From assembly GCF_000429405.1 (NCBI RefSeq), contig NZ_KE386898.1:315631-379630 (forward strand): 64,000 nt of DNA, in the 5' to 3' direction. Below the pieces are notes generated by a model that saw only the letters and a program-made list of their open reading frames with translations, searched no databases and was not told where the DNA came from. Of the stretch, positions 33,232 to 41,995 are shown one piece after another (the stretch's first letter is position 1; each line of letters begins with the position of its first letter). The DNA is from Algoriphagus marincola DSM 16067 (lineage in GTDB: Bacteria; Bacteroidota; Bacteroidia; Cytophagales; Cyclobacteriaceae). Both the position numbers and the translations under genes were made by a program.

Positions 33232-33876
33232 TTGAAAAAATCAATATTTCTCACACTGGCTATCAGTTTATTTTTTGCAAGCTGCACCAGCACCAAAATC
33301 TATCCCCGAATTAAATGTCTGACTTGTGTCAGCAAATCCGATGGGATTCTTTTAATGCCTTTGCATTGGGAACCAAGTTTTCGAAAATTCAGTACTGCAC
33401 AGCTCAATGAGTTGGAAAATCGAATTCTAGGCACGTTGCGGGAGGAAGGTTTTACTAATGTGGAGCTCTATGATCGGATGGATTACGAATTGCTCAATGC
33501 AGGGGTTCGTGACATCAACGATCCAGTACAGCGCGCTAATATTAACCTGCAACTCGGAATTCCATACCTTCTTGGCTTAAGCCTTGGTGATGCAGGCTGG
33601 ACTGGCGAATGGAAAGCCATTTCTCCTGAGGAACCTGAAATGGGAAGCTACTGGGAGTCTGATACCCGGGTGAGCAGTATGCTTCGGATTGCGCTTTTTG
33701 AGACAGCTATGGGAGAGATTGTGTCTGACTATGCGGTGGAGACTACCATCGATGGTATTCCGATCCCAGTTGGGGATTCAGAAAGTCTTTCCTTAAACTT
33801 CGGCTCCATTGAACAAGCTGTTCGCCTTTCTGTGCAGAAGGGAATTCGGAATCTGGTTCAAGATTGTAGCTGTTAA
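33232..33876 (+). CDS. Lipoprotein of unknown function
   Basis: 214 residues with a TTG start at 33232 and a lipoprotein signal KKSIFLTLAISLFFASC (Cys18). The mature part (ILLMPLHWEPSFRKFSTAQLNELENRILGTLREEGFTNVELYDR...IPYLLGLSLGDAGW) resembles periplasmic proteins that combine a variable-length N-region with a GNA1162/DUF4136-like fold, but the match is weak. No catalytic motif. Part of the ubiE-lolA forward run; followed by a palindromic stem at 33881-33898. Confidence 0.7.
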   Translation: MKKSIFLTLAISLFFASCTSTKIYPRIKCLTCVSKSDGILLMPLHWEPSFRKFSTAQLNELENRILGTLREEGFTNVELYDRMDYELLNAGVRDINDPVQRANINLQLGIPYLLGLSLGDAGWTGEWKAISPEEPEMGSYWESDTRVSSMLRIALFETAMGEIVSDYAVETTIDGIPIPVGDSESLSLNFGSIEQAVRLSVQKGIRNLVQDCSC

Positions 33877-33880
33877 TTCA

Positions 33881-33898
33881 TCCCTTTTTTAAAAGGGA
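33881..33898. terminator. Short stem, possible weak terminator
   Basis: TCCCTTTT-TT-AAAAGGGA forms an 8-bp stem just after the lipoprotein stop; T-run absent to the right, so only weak support. Confidence 0.35.
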
Positions 33899-33916
33899 AT
33901 TTTGAGTGGGAATGGC

Positions 33917-33924
33917 TACTTTTG
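33917..33924 (+). promoter_or_regulatory. Candidate -7 box (TACTTTTG) for pyrD
   Basis: Matches TAnnTTTG and lies 24 bp before the GTG start chosen for pyrD; no TTG at 19 nt upstream, so partial support only. Confidence 0.4.
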
Positions 33925-33947
33925 TCCAAAAGGAAAAAAGCAATCCC

Positions 33948-35027
33948 GTGTATAAAACTCTCCTAAAGCCTTTCTTTTTCACCAAGCCTGCTGAAGAAGC
34001 GCATCATTTTACTGTCAATCTCACCCAAAAGACATTCAATTTTCCAGTTTTAGGATCTTTGATTGGAAGTGTTTTCCATTTGGAGGATAAGCGCCTCGAG
34101 CGGGAGGTTTTTGGTTTGAAATTCAAAAATCCCGTGGGCCTGGCTGCTGGCTTTGACAAGGATGCCAAGTTGATTGATGAGATGGCCATGCTGGGTTTTG
34201 GGTTTATCGAAATCGGTACCCTTACCCCAAAACCACAGGAAGGAAACCCGCAACCTAGGCTATTTCGCTTGCCGGAGGATGAAGCCTTAATCAATCGCAT
34301 GGGATTCAATAATGGAGGAGTTTTGGATGCAGTGGAAAGGCTGAAGAAGCGAAAATCTGATGTGATCATCGGAGGAAACATCGGCAAAAATAAGGTTACC
34401 CCCAATGAAAAAGCGGTAGATGATTACCTCTTTTGCCTAGAGGCACTTCATCCATATGTGGATTATTTTGTGGTCAATGTAAGCTCACCCAATACGCCCA
34501 ATTTGCGGGATTTGCAGGAAAAGGAACCTTTAAAAGCACTTTTGACGGCAGTCAAGAATGCAAATGATGAAAAAGAACAGCCTAAACCAATCCTGCTTAA
34601 AATCGCTCCCGATTTGACAGAGGGCCAGTTGGACGATATTATTGAGATCGTAGCCGAAACCAAAATAGATGGGGTGATTGCGACGAATACGACCATCGAT
34701 CGAAGCGGATTAAAAACAGCTAAAAGTGAAGTGGAAGCCATAGGAGCCGGAGGTCTCAGCGGGAAGGTTCTGAAGAATAGGAGTACAGAAGTCATTCGCT
34801 ATTTATCCTCCAAGTCTAAATCCGCCTTTCCGATTATCGGTGTGGGAGGAATTTACTCTGCAGAGGATGCTATCGAAAAGCTGGAGGCAGGTGCAAGTTT
34901 GGTACAGGTGTATTCAGGCATGATTTATGAAGGACCTAGCCTTATCAAACGCATTAAAAAAGGCTTGATCGGTTATTTTTCAGGTAAAAATTCCAAATCA
35001 AATCCTGAAACCGTATCTTCCAATTAG
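33948..35027 (+). CDS. pyrD: Dihydroorotate dehydrogenase (quinone), class 2
   Basis: 359 residues from GTG 33948. Class 2 DHODH features: N-terminal membrane-association helix [73 protein letters not shown] (active-site Ser), IATNTT and the FMN-phosphate loop IIGVGGI. Oxidises dihydroorotate to orotate with menaquinone, step 4 of pyrimidine synthesis. An ATG at 33912 would add 12 residues, but homologous proteins begin near MYKLL, and a -7-like box lies inside that extension, so GTG is preferred. Confidence 0.93.
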   Translation: MYKTLLKPFFFTKPAEEAHHFTVNLTQKTFNFPVLGSLIGSVFHLEDKRLEREVFGLKFKNPVGLAAGFDKDAKLIDEMAMLGFGFIEIGTLTPKPQEGNPQPRLFRLPEDEALINRMGFNNGGVLDAVERLKKRKSDVIIGGNIGKNKVTPNEKAVDDYLFCLEALHPYVDYFVVNVSSPNTPNLRDLQEKEPLKALLTAVKNANDEKEQPKPILLKIAPDLTEGQLDDIIEIVAETKIDGVIATNTTIDRSGLKTAKSEVEAIGAGGLSGKVLKNRSTEVIRYLSSKSKSAFPIIGVGGIYSAEDAIEKLEAGASLVQVYSGMIYEGPSLIKRIKKGLIGYFSGKNSKSNPETVSSN

Positions 35028-35042
35028 TATTGAAACGCGTCT

Positions 35043-37529
35043 ATGCCCAGCAGTTCTACAAAAACTAATACTTTTCGAAAAAAAGGCGAAAAGCCTAAAA
35101 AAGCTAAGTCCAGCGCTTCTAAATTGAATTTTTCCTTCGGGAATATCAAAAACTCAAAGCTGGTTCTTGCGCTTGGAATTATTTTCATGTCTTTGGGGAT
35201 TTTTCTCTTTTTTGCTTTCCTCAGCTATTTGTTGAGCGGCGAAGCTGATCAAAGTTTGGTTATGAATTCTTCGGAAGAATCCACCAGAACGATCGCCCGG
35301 GAATCACAAAACTGGCTTGGCTGGCTAGGCGCACAGGCAAGTCACTTACTGATTTATCGATGGTTTGGAGTTGCAGCATTTCTATTCCCTCCCTTTCTCT
35401 TTATTCTGGGATTTCGATGGGCTTTTAAGATTAGCCTGATTTCCTTGAATCGCTACCTAACTTTTGCCTTATTCTTCACCTTTTGGCTGGGATTGCTGAC
35501 GGGGTATATCGTGATTTTGGTCAAAGGCTACTCCTATTGGAGTTTCCTTTCGGGAGGTTTTGGCTATGAAATGGCCAAGCTTTCGGCAGATTTTCTGAGT
35601 TGGGGTACCTTTATTCTGCTTGCTGGTTCTTTGTTGATTTTTGTGATTTTCTTCTTCGATATTGACAAGTTGGATTGGTTCAGCCTGAAAAGCTCGGATC
35701 CGGAGGAGTCTAATATTCAGGAGAATGAATTGGTGGAGGAAGATTTGGCGATCAAGCCTCAATCCAAAAATGAAGATCCCTTCGGACTGGAAGATGATGA
35801 GGAAGAAGATTTGATGGATGACGGTTCCTCTTGGACTGTAAAAAATGCAGAGGATGAAAACACGGATGAACTGCCGGAAGAAGATGATCTATTCGAGATC
35901 AATCAGGTAGATCTTTTAGCAGAAAATACAGATCCGAAGCCTGAAAAACCCGTGGAGGAAAAGCAGTTTTCAGTGACCAAAGCTGAAAGCACAGAGAAGA
36001 CCGCCGAGGAAGTTGAAAACCTGGATCCCTATGATCCTACCTTGGACTTGCCAAAGTACAAGTACCCTTCCCTTGACCTGCTGAATGAGTACGATCTGCA
36101 AAAAGTGACTGTCACCAGACAGGAACTGGAAGACAATAAAAACAAGATTGTCGAGACCCTTGAAAACTTTAAAATAGGGATTCAGGAAATCAAAGCGACC
36201 ATCGGACCGACGGTGACGCTTTATGAAATCGTACCTGAACCAGGTGTAAAAATATCCAAAATCAAAAATCTCGAAGACGATATTGCTTTGAGTTTGGCAG
36301 CTTTGGGAATCAGAATCATTGCGCCTATTCCAGGAAAAGGCACAATCGGTATTGAGGTGCCTAACAAAAATCGGGAATTAGTGCCGGCAAGAGCGGTTTT
36401 GGGTACGGAGAAATTCATGCGATCCGATAAGGATTTGCCTATTGCGCTTGGTAAAACCATTTCCAATGAGGTCTTTGTTGCTGATTTGGCAAAAATGCCT
36501 CACTTGCTGATGGCGGGTGCTACGGGACAGGGTAAGTCAGTGGGACTCAATATGATTTTGGCCTCATTGATTTATAAAAAGCATCCGGCACAGTTGAAGT
36601 TTGTCTTAGTCGATCCGAAAAAGGTGGAGCTTTCCCTATTCAATAAAATCGAGCGACACTTCCTAGCCAAGCTTCCTGGATCGGAAGAGGCCATCATCAC
36701 GGATACCAAAAAAGTAATCTACACGCTCAATTCTCTCTGTATCGAGATGGACAATCGATACAATTTGCTCAAAGATGCCGGCGCACGAAACCTCAAAGAG
36801 TACAATGCCAAATTCATCGCCCGTAAGTTGAATCCAGAAAAGGGGCACAAATTTATGCCCTACATCGTCTTGGTAATTGATGAATTGGCGGATTTGATGA
36901 TGACGGCAGGGAAGGAGATCGAAGGCCCTATTGCCCGATTGGCACAATTGGCGCGGGCTATTGGTATTCACTTGGTAGTCGCTACGCAAAGACCATCTGT
37001 CAATGTGATCACGGGTATCATCAAGGCTAATTTCCCAGCCAGGCTTTCTTTCCGGGTTACTTCCAAAATCGACTCGAGAACCATTCTGGACGGCGGGGGA
37101 GCAGATCAGCTGATCGGTATGGGAGATATGTTGCTATCACAGGGATCAGAGATGATTCGACTGCAATGTGCATTTTTGGATACTCCTGAAGTGGACGCTA
37201 TTTGCGATTGGATAGGGGAGCAAAATGGCTATCCAGATGCGTACTTGTTGCCAGAGTTTGAAGGTGAAGAGAGCGACAGTGGTATCGGTGAAATCGATTT
37301 GGCAGACCGAGATCCACTTTTTGACGATGCAGCTAGGTTGATTGTGCTTCATCAGCAGGGCAGTACTTCCCTGATCCAGCGAAAGATGAAGCTTGGGTAT
37401 AATCGGGCCGGCCGTATTGTTGACCAGCTTGAGGCCGCAGGAATCGTTGGTCCATTTGAAGGCTCCAAGGCTCGGGAAGTTCTTATCCAAGATGAAGCTA
37501 GTTTGGAACAGTTATTGAATAGTTTGTAG
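35043..37529 (+). CDS. ftsK: DNA translocase FtsK/SpoIIIE
   Basis: 828 residues. Four membrane helices at about 40-60, 98-122, 132-155 and 178-203, an acidic linker (about 220-325, rich in D and E), then the motor: beginning YDPTLDLPKYKYPSLDLL, Walker A AGATGQGKSVGLN, Walker B YIVLVIDELADLMM, ATQRPSVNVITGIIKANFPARLSF, and the C-terminal gamma winged helix that reads orienting sequences (DPLFDDAARLIVLHQQGS...RAGRIVDQLEAAGIVG). Moves chromosome DNA at the division septum. 15 bp after pyrD. Confidence 0.96.
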   Translation: MPSSSTKTNTFRKKGEKPKKAKSSASKLNFSFGNIKNSKLVLALGIIFMSLGIFLFFAFLSYLLSGEADQSLVMNSSEESTRTIARESQNWLGWLGAQASHLLIYRWFGVAAFLFPPFLFILGFRWAFKISLISLNRYLTFALFFTFWLGLLTGYIVILVKGYSYWSFLSGGFGYEMAKLSADFLSWGTFILLAGSLLIFVIFFFDIDKLDWFSLKSSDPEESNIQENELVEEDLAIKPQSKNEDPFGLEDDEEEDLMDDGSSWTVKNAEDENTDELPEEDDLFEINQVDLLAENTDPKPEKPVEEKQFSVTKAESTEKTAEEVENLDPYDPTLDLPKYKYPSLDLLNEYDLQKVTVTRQELEDNKNKIVETLENFKIGIQEIKATIGPTVTLYEIVPEPGVKISKIKNLEDDIALSLAALGIRIIAPIPGKGTIGIEVPNKNRELVPARAVLGTEKFMRSDKDLPIALGKTISNEVFVADLAKMPHLLMAGATGQGKSVGLNMILASLIYKKHPAQLKFVLVDPKKVELSLFNKIERHFLAKLPGSEEAIITDTKKVIYTLNSLCIEMDNRYNLLKDAGARNLKEYNAKFIARKLNPEKGHKFMPYIVLVIDELADLMMTAGKEIEGPIARLAQLARAIGIHLVVATQRPSVNVITGIIKANFPARLSFRVTSKIDSRTILDGGGADQLIGMGDMLLSQGSEMIRLQCAFLDTPEVDAICDWIGEQNGYPDAYLLPEFEGEESDSGIGEIDLADRDPLFDDAARLIVLHQQGSTSLIQRKMKLGYNRAGRIVDQLEAAGIVGPFEGSKAREVLIQDEASLEQLLNSL

Positions 37530-37563
37530 TCGCCGTACATTCATCCCCATTCGGCTACAGATT

Positions 37564-38217
37564 ATGAAAAAAAATATTCTCTTTCTTAGTTTTTTTTGCC
37601 TGATGTTTATTGGTTTTCAGGTGCTTGCGCAAAAGGATCCGAATGCCAAATCGGTCCTAGATGCCATGAGTCAGAAGTTCCAGGCCATGAATGGTTTTAC
37701 AGCAGAATTTGACTTTACGTATCAGGATGGAAGCGGAAGCTCAGATAGACAAAGCGGGGAAGTGGCCGTCAAAGGTGAGCAATACCGACTGAAGCTTCCT
37801 GAGCAAGAAATTTTCAATGATGGAAAGACCGTGTGGACCTTTATTCAGGCGGACGGGTATCGTGAAGTGACCATCAATGACGTCAGTCAGATGGAAGGGG
37901 AATTGACCCCGTCCAATATTTATCGGATGTATGAGTCTGGATTTGAATACAAGCTTTTAGCAGAAAAAACCTATCAGGGTAAAAAAGTCCAGGTAGTCGA
38001 ATTGAACGCTACAAGTGCAGACGCTCCTTTTGCTCAGGTGAAATTGATGATCGATAAGGGGACTAAGGATCTGCTAGGCTGGGAAATGTTTGATGGACAG
38101 GGTGGAATGTATTCTTATTCTTTCAAAAACCTGAAGGCCAATGCCGACCTTCCTCCGACCTACTTTGCCTTCGACACTAAGAAATACCCTGGTATCGAGG
38201 TAATTGATTTGAGGTAG
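37564..38217 (+). CDS. lolA: Outer-membrane lipoprotein carrier LolA-like protein
   Basis: 217 residues with signal peptide KKNILFLSFFCLMFIGFQVLAQ. LolA-type half-barrel: SVLDAMSQKFQAMNGFTAEFDFTYQDGSG, SGEVAVKGEQYRLKLPEQEIFNDGKTVWTFI, and the C-terminal YSFKNLKANADLPPTYFAFD. Periplasmic shuttle for lipoproteins to the outer membrane. 34 bp after ftsK, a pairing also found in other bacteria. Confidence 0.9.
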   Translation: MKKNILFLSFFCLMFIGFQVLAQKDPNAKSVLDAMSQKFQAMNGFTAEFDFTYQDGSGSSDRQSGEVAVKGEQYRLKLPEQEIFNDGKTVWTFIQADGYREVTINDVSQMEGELTPSNIYRMYESGFEYKLLAEKTYQGKKVQVVELNATSADAPFAQVKLMIDKGTKDLLGWEMFDGQGGMYSYSFKNLKANADLPPTYFAFDTKKYPGIEVIDLR

Positions 38218-38328
38218 GTTTTTTAGGTTGGGTGTCCGTTGCTTACTCAAACCAGCCATAGCAGCCGATTTCTTTCCTGGTAACTTCTCTACTTCCTACA
38301 ATCAAAATCTGATTTTTTGAAGCAAGTT

Positions 38329-38922
38329 CTAAATGAATTGAGACTCTTGCTTTACTTCCAGATCGGCCCATTGAAGCCAGTTTTGAATAATTTCCAATCC
38401 GTATTCTGTCAGTAGTGCTTCAGGGTGGTATTGAATTCCAAAGATTGGAAGGTAGGTATGCGCTATAGCCATTATTTCGCCCTTTTTTGTTTTTAAAAGA
38501 GGAGAAATCGTCTCCGGCAGATTAGTCAATTGCAGGGAATGATACCGGGTGACAGAAAATTCATCAGGAAGTCTGTCCAGACAAGGATGACTTTGGTGTC
38601 GAAAAACCCTCCTGACTTTTCCGTGGGTTGGCTGGTCATTTTTGATAAGTTTGGCTCCAAAAAACTCACCGATAGCCTGATGGCCCAAGCAGACTCCAAG
38701 AATCGGCTTTGTTCGATGAAAGGTCTCCAGAATCTGCATCAAATTTCCTGAAGTAGCAGGTCTTCCAGGTCCCGGAGATAGAATCAAACCGTCAAAGGGT
38801 AAGTCCTGCAAAGACTCCACCGAAACATCATTTCTGACAATTTTTAATTCCTGCCCAGTCTGAAGAATCAGATCAGCCAACATGTGACTGAATGAGTCAA
38901 AATTATCAATTAATAGCAGCAT
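38329..38922 (-). CDS. pabA: Glutamine amidotransferase subunit of aminodeoxychorismate/anthranilate synthase
   Basis: 197 residues from ATG 38922 (MLLLIDNFDSFSHML), 17 bp inside the 3' end of cvpA. Class I amidotransferase triad: Cys78 in GVCLGHQAIG, His166 and Glu168 in QYHPEA. Supplies ammonia for conversion of chorismate to 4-amino-4-deoxychorismate (folate) or anthranilate (tryptophan). No pabB or trpE gene lies nearby and no trp genes, so the folate role is the more likely but unproven. Confidence 0.88.
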   Translation of the reverse strand: MLLLIDNFDSFSHMLADLILQTGQELKIVRNDVSVESLQDLPFDGLILSPGPGRPATSGNLMQILETFHRTKPILGVCLGHQAIGEFFGAKLIKNDQPTHGKVRRVFRHQSHPCLDRLPDEFSVTRYHSLQLTNLPETISPLLKTKKGEIMAIAHTYLPIFGIQYHPEALLTEYGLEIIQNWLQWADLEVKQESQFI

Positions 38923-39460
38923 CTTTGACCTTCTCCACGAGCTCTTCAAGTTTGCTTTTGGTGGAATTGACCGAAGGAAAAATCGGTTCCACTGCATCGA
39001 TTACCGCAGGAGCAAGCGGCTCTACATAGCCAATGAGTTCTGATTCTCTTTCCCACTTTTTGGGTAGGTCTAAGTCAAATTCATTGGTGAACCATAAAAA
39101 GAGGCTCAAGAAAAACCCTGCTTTCAGGATGCCGAAAAGTACTCCTCCCATTTTATCAAAAGAGCCCAAAATGGTTAAATCCATGATTTTTTTCAGGATC
39201 CAACCTACGCCATTGATCAATAAAATGCTCAGAATGAAAATGATCAAAAAGCCCAATATCGGATAGGCAAGATTGATGGAGTCTACATTTTCACCCAGCC
39301 ATTCTGCAGCAGGCTCCATGAAATAAAAGCCTAAAACGAGGGCTACTACAAAACCGACCAAACCCAGAATACCGAGCAGAAAGCCTTTTTTGTAGCCCTC
39401 ATAAGCTCCCAGGGCTAGGAGCAAGATGATGACAATATCGACAAGGGATTTAATCTCCAA
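38906..39460 (-). CDS. cvpA: CvpA family membrane protein
   Basis: 184 residues with four membrane helices (about 6-22, 29-47, 65-88, 104-122) and the family pattern VDIVIILLLALGAYEGYKKGFLLGILGLVGF. Colicin V production protein family; real cellular role linked to envelope homeostasis but unclear. Begins 3 bp after yqeY and overlaps pabA by 17 bp, so the three are one transcript. Confidence 0.88.
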   Translation of the reverse strand: MEIKSLVDIVIILLLALGAYEGYKKGFLLGILGLVGFVVALVLGFYFMEPAAEWLGENVDSINLAYPILGFLIIFILSILLINGVGWILKKIMDLTILGSFDKMGGVLFGILKAGFFLSLFLWFTNEFDLDLPKKWERESELIGYVEPLAPAVIDAVEPIFPSVNSTKSKLEELVEKVKDAAIN

Positions 39461-39463
39461 GTT

Positions 39464-39916
39464 TTAGGAATTCAATAGTGCTTTTACTTGATCAGCAATA
39501 GCCTTGCCATCTGCTTTCCCGGCTAATTCTTTACTGGCCATTCCCATCACTTTGCCCATGTCCTTCATTCCTGAAGCACCGGTTTTGCTGATGATCGCTT
39601 GGATGGCGGCTTGGATTTCTTCCGGAGAAAGAGCCTTTGGCAAAAACTCCTGAATCACCGATAGCTCGGCCATTTCTACCTCATGAAGGTCCATTCTTCC
39701 CTGTTGCTCATAAATGTCAGCTGAATCTTTTCGCTGCTTTGCTGCCTTTGTCAGCAACTTCATCTCATCTTCTGCAGATATTTCTCCCTTGGCTCCGCCT
39801 TTGGTTTCTTCCAAAAGAATCATGGACTTAAGGGCTCTTAAAGCCGTCAACCGACTTTTATTTTTAGCCAGCATGGCAGATTTAATTTCACTTTCTATCT
39901 TTTGCTTCAAACTCAT
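39464..39916 (-). CDS. GatB/YqeY domain protein
   Basis: 150 residues. YqeY family: SLKQKIESEIKSAMLAKNKSRLTALRALKSMI, QRKDSADIYEQQGRMDLHEVEMAELSVIQEFLP, and GMKDMGKVMGMASKELAGKADGKAIADQVKALL, i.e. the helical tail domain of GatB as a stand-alone protein. Thought to act with tRNA-dependent amidotransferases, not proven. First gene of the yqeY-cvpA-pabA unit, divergent from pdxJ. Confidence 0.92.
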   Translation of the reverse strand: MSLKQKIESEIKSAMLAKNKSRLTALRALKSMILLEETKGGAKGEISAEDEMKLLTKAAKQRKDSADIYEQQGRMDLHEVEMAELSVIQEFLPKALSPEEIQAAIQAIISKTGASGMKDMGKVMGMASKELAGKADGKAIADQVKALLNS

Positions 39917-39935
39917 CGGTACTCAGTTTATGTTA

Positions 39936-39960
39936 TAACTTTGTTCTAGAGACAAAATTA
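39936..39960. promoter_or_regulatory. Divergent -7 boxes for pdxJ and yqeY
   Basis: Plus strand TAACTTTG (39936-39943), 34 bp before pdxJ; minus strand TAATTTTG (39953-39960), 36 bp before yqeY. Both match TAnnTTTG; the -33 elements are poor. Confidence 0.5.
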
Positions 39961-39977
39961 CCCTTTTCGGGCTTTAT

Positions 39978-40709
39978 ATGACCAAATTAAGTGTAAATAT
40001 CAATAAGATCGCAACTCTGCGCAATGCAAGAGGAGCCAATAACCCAAATGTAGTCCAAGTAGCAAAAGATGCCGAGCGCTTTGGGGCTGAGGGGATTACC
40101 GTTCACCCCCGCCCAGATGAGCGTCATATCCGCTATCAAGATGTATTGGACCTGTCCGAGGTGGTTACCACGGAGTTCAATATCGAAGGATACCCAGACA
40201 AGCGCTATCTGGAATTGGTCAGAAGGGTGAAGCCTGCTCAGGCTACCTTGGTTCCGGATCCGCCGGAAGCGATCACCTCCAATACAGGATGGGATACAAT
40301 TACTCATCAAAGCATGCTCAAGGATATCGTGGCAGAATTGAAGGAGTCCGGCTGCCGTGTATCGATCTTTATCAATCCAGAGGAAAAATATTTTGAGCCG
40401 GCAAAAATGACTGGGACAGATCGGGTAGAACTCTATACAGAGCCCTATGCTGCGTTCTATCATCAAGACAGAGAAAAGGCAGTTGCTCCTTACGTCAAAG
40501 TTTCAGAACTAGCCAAAAAATTGAGACTGGGACTAAATGCAGGTCATGATCTGGATTTGCATAATCTCGCTTTTTTGAAGTATAAGATCCCTTATTTGGA
40601 TGAGGTGTCAATCGGACATGCGCTGGTATGTGATGCCTTGTATTTTGGTCTGGAAAATACCATTCAGATGTATCGAAGAAGGCTGGAGATGCCGGGAGAT
40701 TGCCTCTGA
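39978..40709 (+). CDS. pdxJ: Pyridoxine 5'-phosphate synthase
   Basis: 243 residues, full length. PdxJ signatures: LSVNINKIATLRNARGANNPNVVQVAKDAE, GITVHPRPDERHIRYQDV, FNIEGYPDKRY, TLVPDPPEAITSNTGWD, and the C-terminal GLNAGHDLDLHNL...SIGHALVCDALYFGLENTI. Condenses 3-amino-2-oxopropyl phosphate with deoxyxylulose 5-phosphate to pyridoxine 5'-phosphate. Followed by a hairpin terminator. Confidence 0.96.
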   Translation: MTKLSVNINKIATLRNARGANNPNVVQVAKDAERFGAEGITVHPRPDERHIRYQDVLDLSEVVTTEFNIEGYPDKRYLELVRRVKPAQATLVPDPPEAITSNTGWDTITHQSMLKDIVAELKESGCRVSIFINPEEKYFEPAKMTGTDRVELYTEPYAAFYHQDREKAVAPYVKVSELAKKLRLGLNAGHDLDLHNLAFLKYKIPYLDEVSIGHALVCDALYFGLENTIQMYRRRLEMPGDCL

Positions 40710-40710
40710 T

Positions 40711-40750
40711 AAAAAAAGCTAGGCCCAAAATTAGATTTTGGGCTTAGTTT
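40711..40750. terminator. Terminator hairpin after pdxJ
   Basis: Perfect stem GCCCAAAAT (40723-40731) / ATTTTGGGC (40735-40743) with A-run to the left; T-run to the right is short. Confidence 0.65.
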
Positions 40751-40770
40751 TGCGAAAGCACTCTGAAGTC

Positions 40771-41934
40771 TTGAAAAAATCCTCTGATCAGTTTTTACTT
40801 TTCCTAGGGATCATTCTGATCTCTATCAACCTCCGCACAAGTATTGCTTCGGTGGGTCCATTGATTCCCTTTATCCGAGAGGATTTAGATATTTCCAATG
40901 GTCTTGCAGGCTCCTTGACTACACTGACCTTGATCACTTTTGCCATATTTTCGATCTTTTCTCCGAAGATTGGTAAGCGGTTGGGCAATGGTCGGGCAAT
41001 TTTTCTAGGGATTTTGCTTCTTTCCATGGGAGTAGTTATCAGGGTTTTGGGTGGAGTTGAGATTTTATTTGTTGGGACAGCCCTGACTGGCGTGGGAATA
41101 GTCATCGCTAATGTATTGATGATACCGTTTTTTAAGGCTCATTTACCGGAGAAGCTCGGTCTCCTAACTGCAATTCTTTCTACTGGAATGTCCCTCTTTG
41201 CTGCAATAGCTTCCGGGATCAGCGTGCCTTTGGCTGTTGATCTGGGTTGGGGCTGGAGAGGATCACTCGCTTTCTGGGTCGTATTTATGCTACTTGCTTT
41301 GGCGGTGTGGTTTCCTCAGGCAAAAGCCAAACCCATCAGAAATAAAGGAGAAGGGCAGGTCGGTAAAAATGTATGGAAATCCCGGTTGGCTTGGCAGGTG
41401 ACGCTTTTTATGGGCGCTCAATCGGTCATGTATTTCACCATGGTGACTTGGCTTCCTGATATGTTGATTTCTAAGGGAATGAGCCCTGTAAAGGCCGGAA
41501 TTGCACTTTCCTACATGCAACTCATCTCTTTGATTGGAACCTTTTTCGCTCCATCTTTTCTTATGAAACTTCGGCAGCAGCATATGGTAATTCTTGGAGT
41601 ATCGCTTGGCTACTTGCTTGGCTATCTTTTGCTTTTTTCATCGCAAGAGTGGGTGCTTTTTGTAGCTATGACCATCATTGGTATAGGTAGTGGGGCAAGC
41701 TTGAGCATTGCTTATACTTTGATATCGCTACGAACGGCCGAAGATCAGACTACTTCCAATCTTTCAGGGATGGTACAGTCCGCAGGCTATGTTCTTGCAG
41801 CATTGGGCCCCATGCTCTTTGGAATTTCTCTTGATTTGGTGGGGAATTGGGATTTTCTGATTTGGTTTTTGCTTGCCATGACCATTCAATTTTTGTTTTT
41901 TGGTTGGAGTGCCGGAAAGGATCAAAAAATCTGA
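40771..41934 (+). CDS. MFS permease of the CynX/NimT type
   Basis: 387 residues from TTG 40771 (KKSSDQFLLFLGIILI); an earlier TTG at 40738 lies within the terminator stem, so it is rejected, and no ATG precedes the first helix. About 12 membrane helices; CynX/NimT-like features INLRTSIASVGPLIPFIREDLDISNGLAGSLTTL, TGVGIVIANVLMIPFFKAHLPEKLGLLTA, and SLRTAEDQTTSNLSGMVQSAGYVLAALGP. Inner-membrane transporter; substrates in this subfamily include cyanate and 2-nitroimidazole, but the substrate here is unknown. Confidence 0.88.
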   Translation: MKKSSDQFLLFLGIILISINLRTSIASVGPLIPFIREDLDISNGLAGSLTTLTLITFAIFSIFSPKIGKRLGNGRAIFLGILLLSMGVVIRVLGGVEILFVGTALTGVGIVIANVLMIPFFKAHLPEKLGLLTAILSTGMSLFAAIASGISVPLAVDLGWGWRGSLAFWVVFMLLALAVWFPQAKAKPIRNKGEGQVGKNVWKSRLAWQVTLFMGAQSVMYFTMVTWLPDMLISKGMSPVKAGIALSYMQLISLIGTFFAPSFLMKLRQQHMVILGVSLGYLLGYLLLFSSQEWVLFVAMTIIGIGSGASLSIAYTLISLRTAEDQTTSNLSGMVQSAGYVLAALGPMLFGISLDLVGNWDFLIWFLLAMTIQFLFFGWSAGKDQKI

Positions 41935-41970
41935 GACAGTTTTCGGACAGCTAAGAAGATTAATATCCTT

Positions 41971-41987
41971 AATTTTGAGTCAAAATT
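41971..41987. promoter_or_regulatory. 17-bp perfect palindrome overlapping a -7 box
   Basis: AATTTTGA-G-TCAAAATT, 8 bp before the ATG of the DUF2179 gene; a TAATTTTG box (41970-41977) overlaps its left arm. Fits an operator. Confidence 0.45.
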
Positions 41988-41995
41988 AGACCGAT

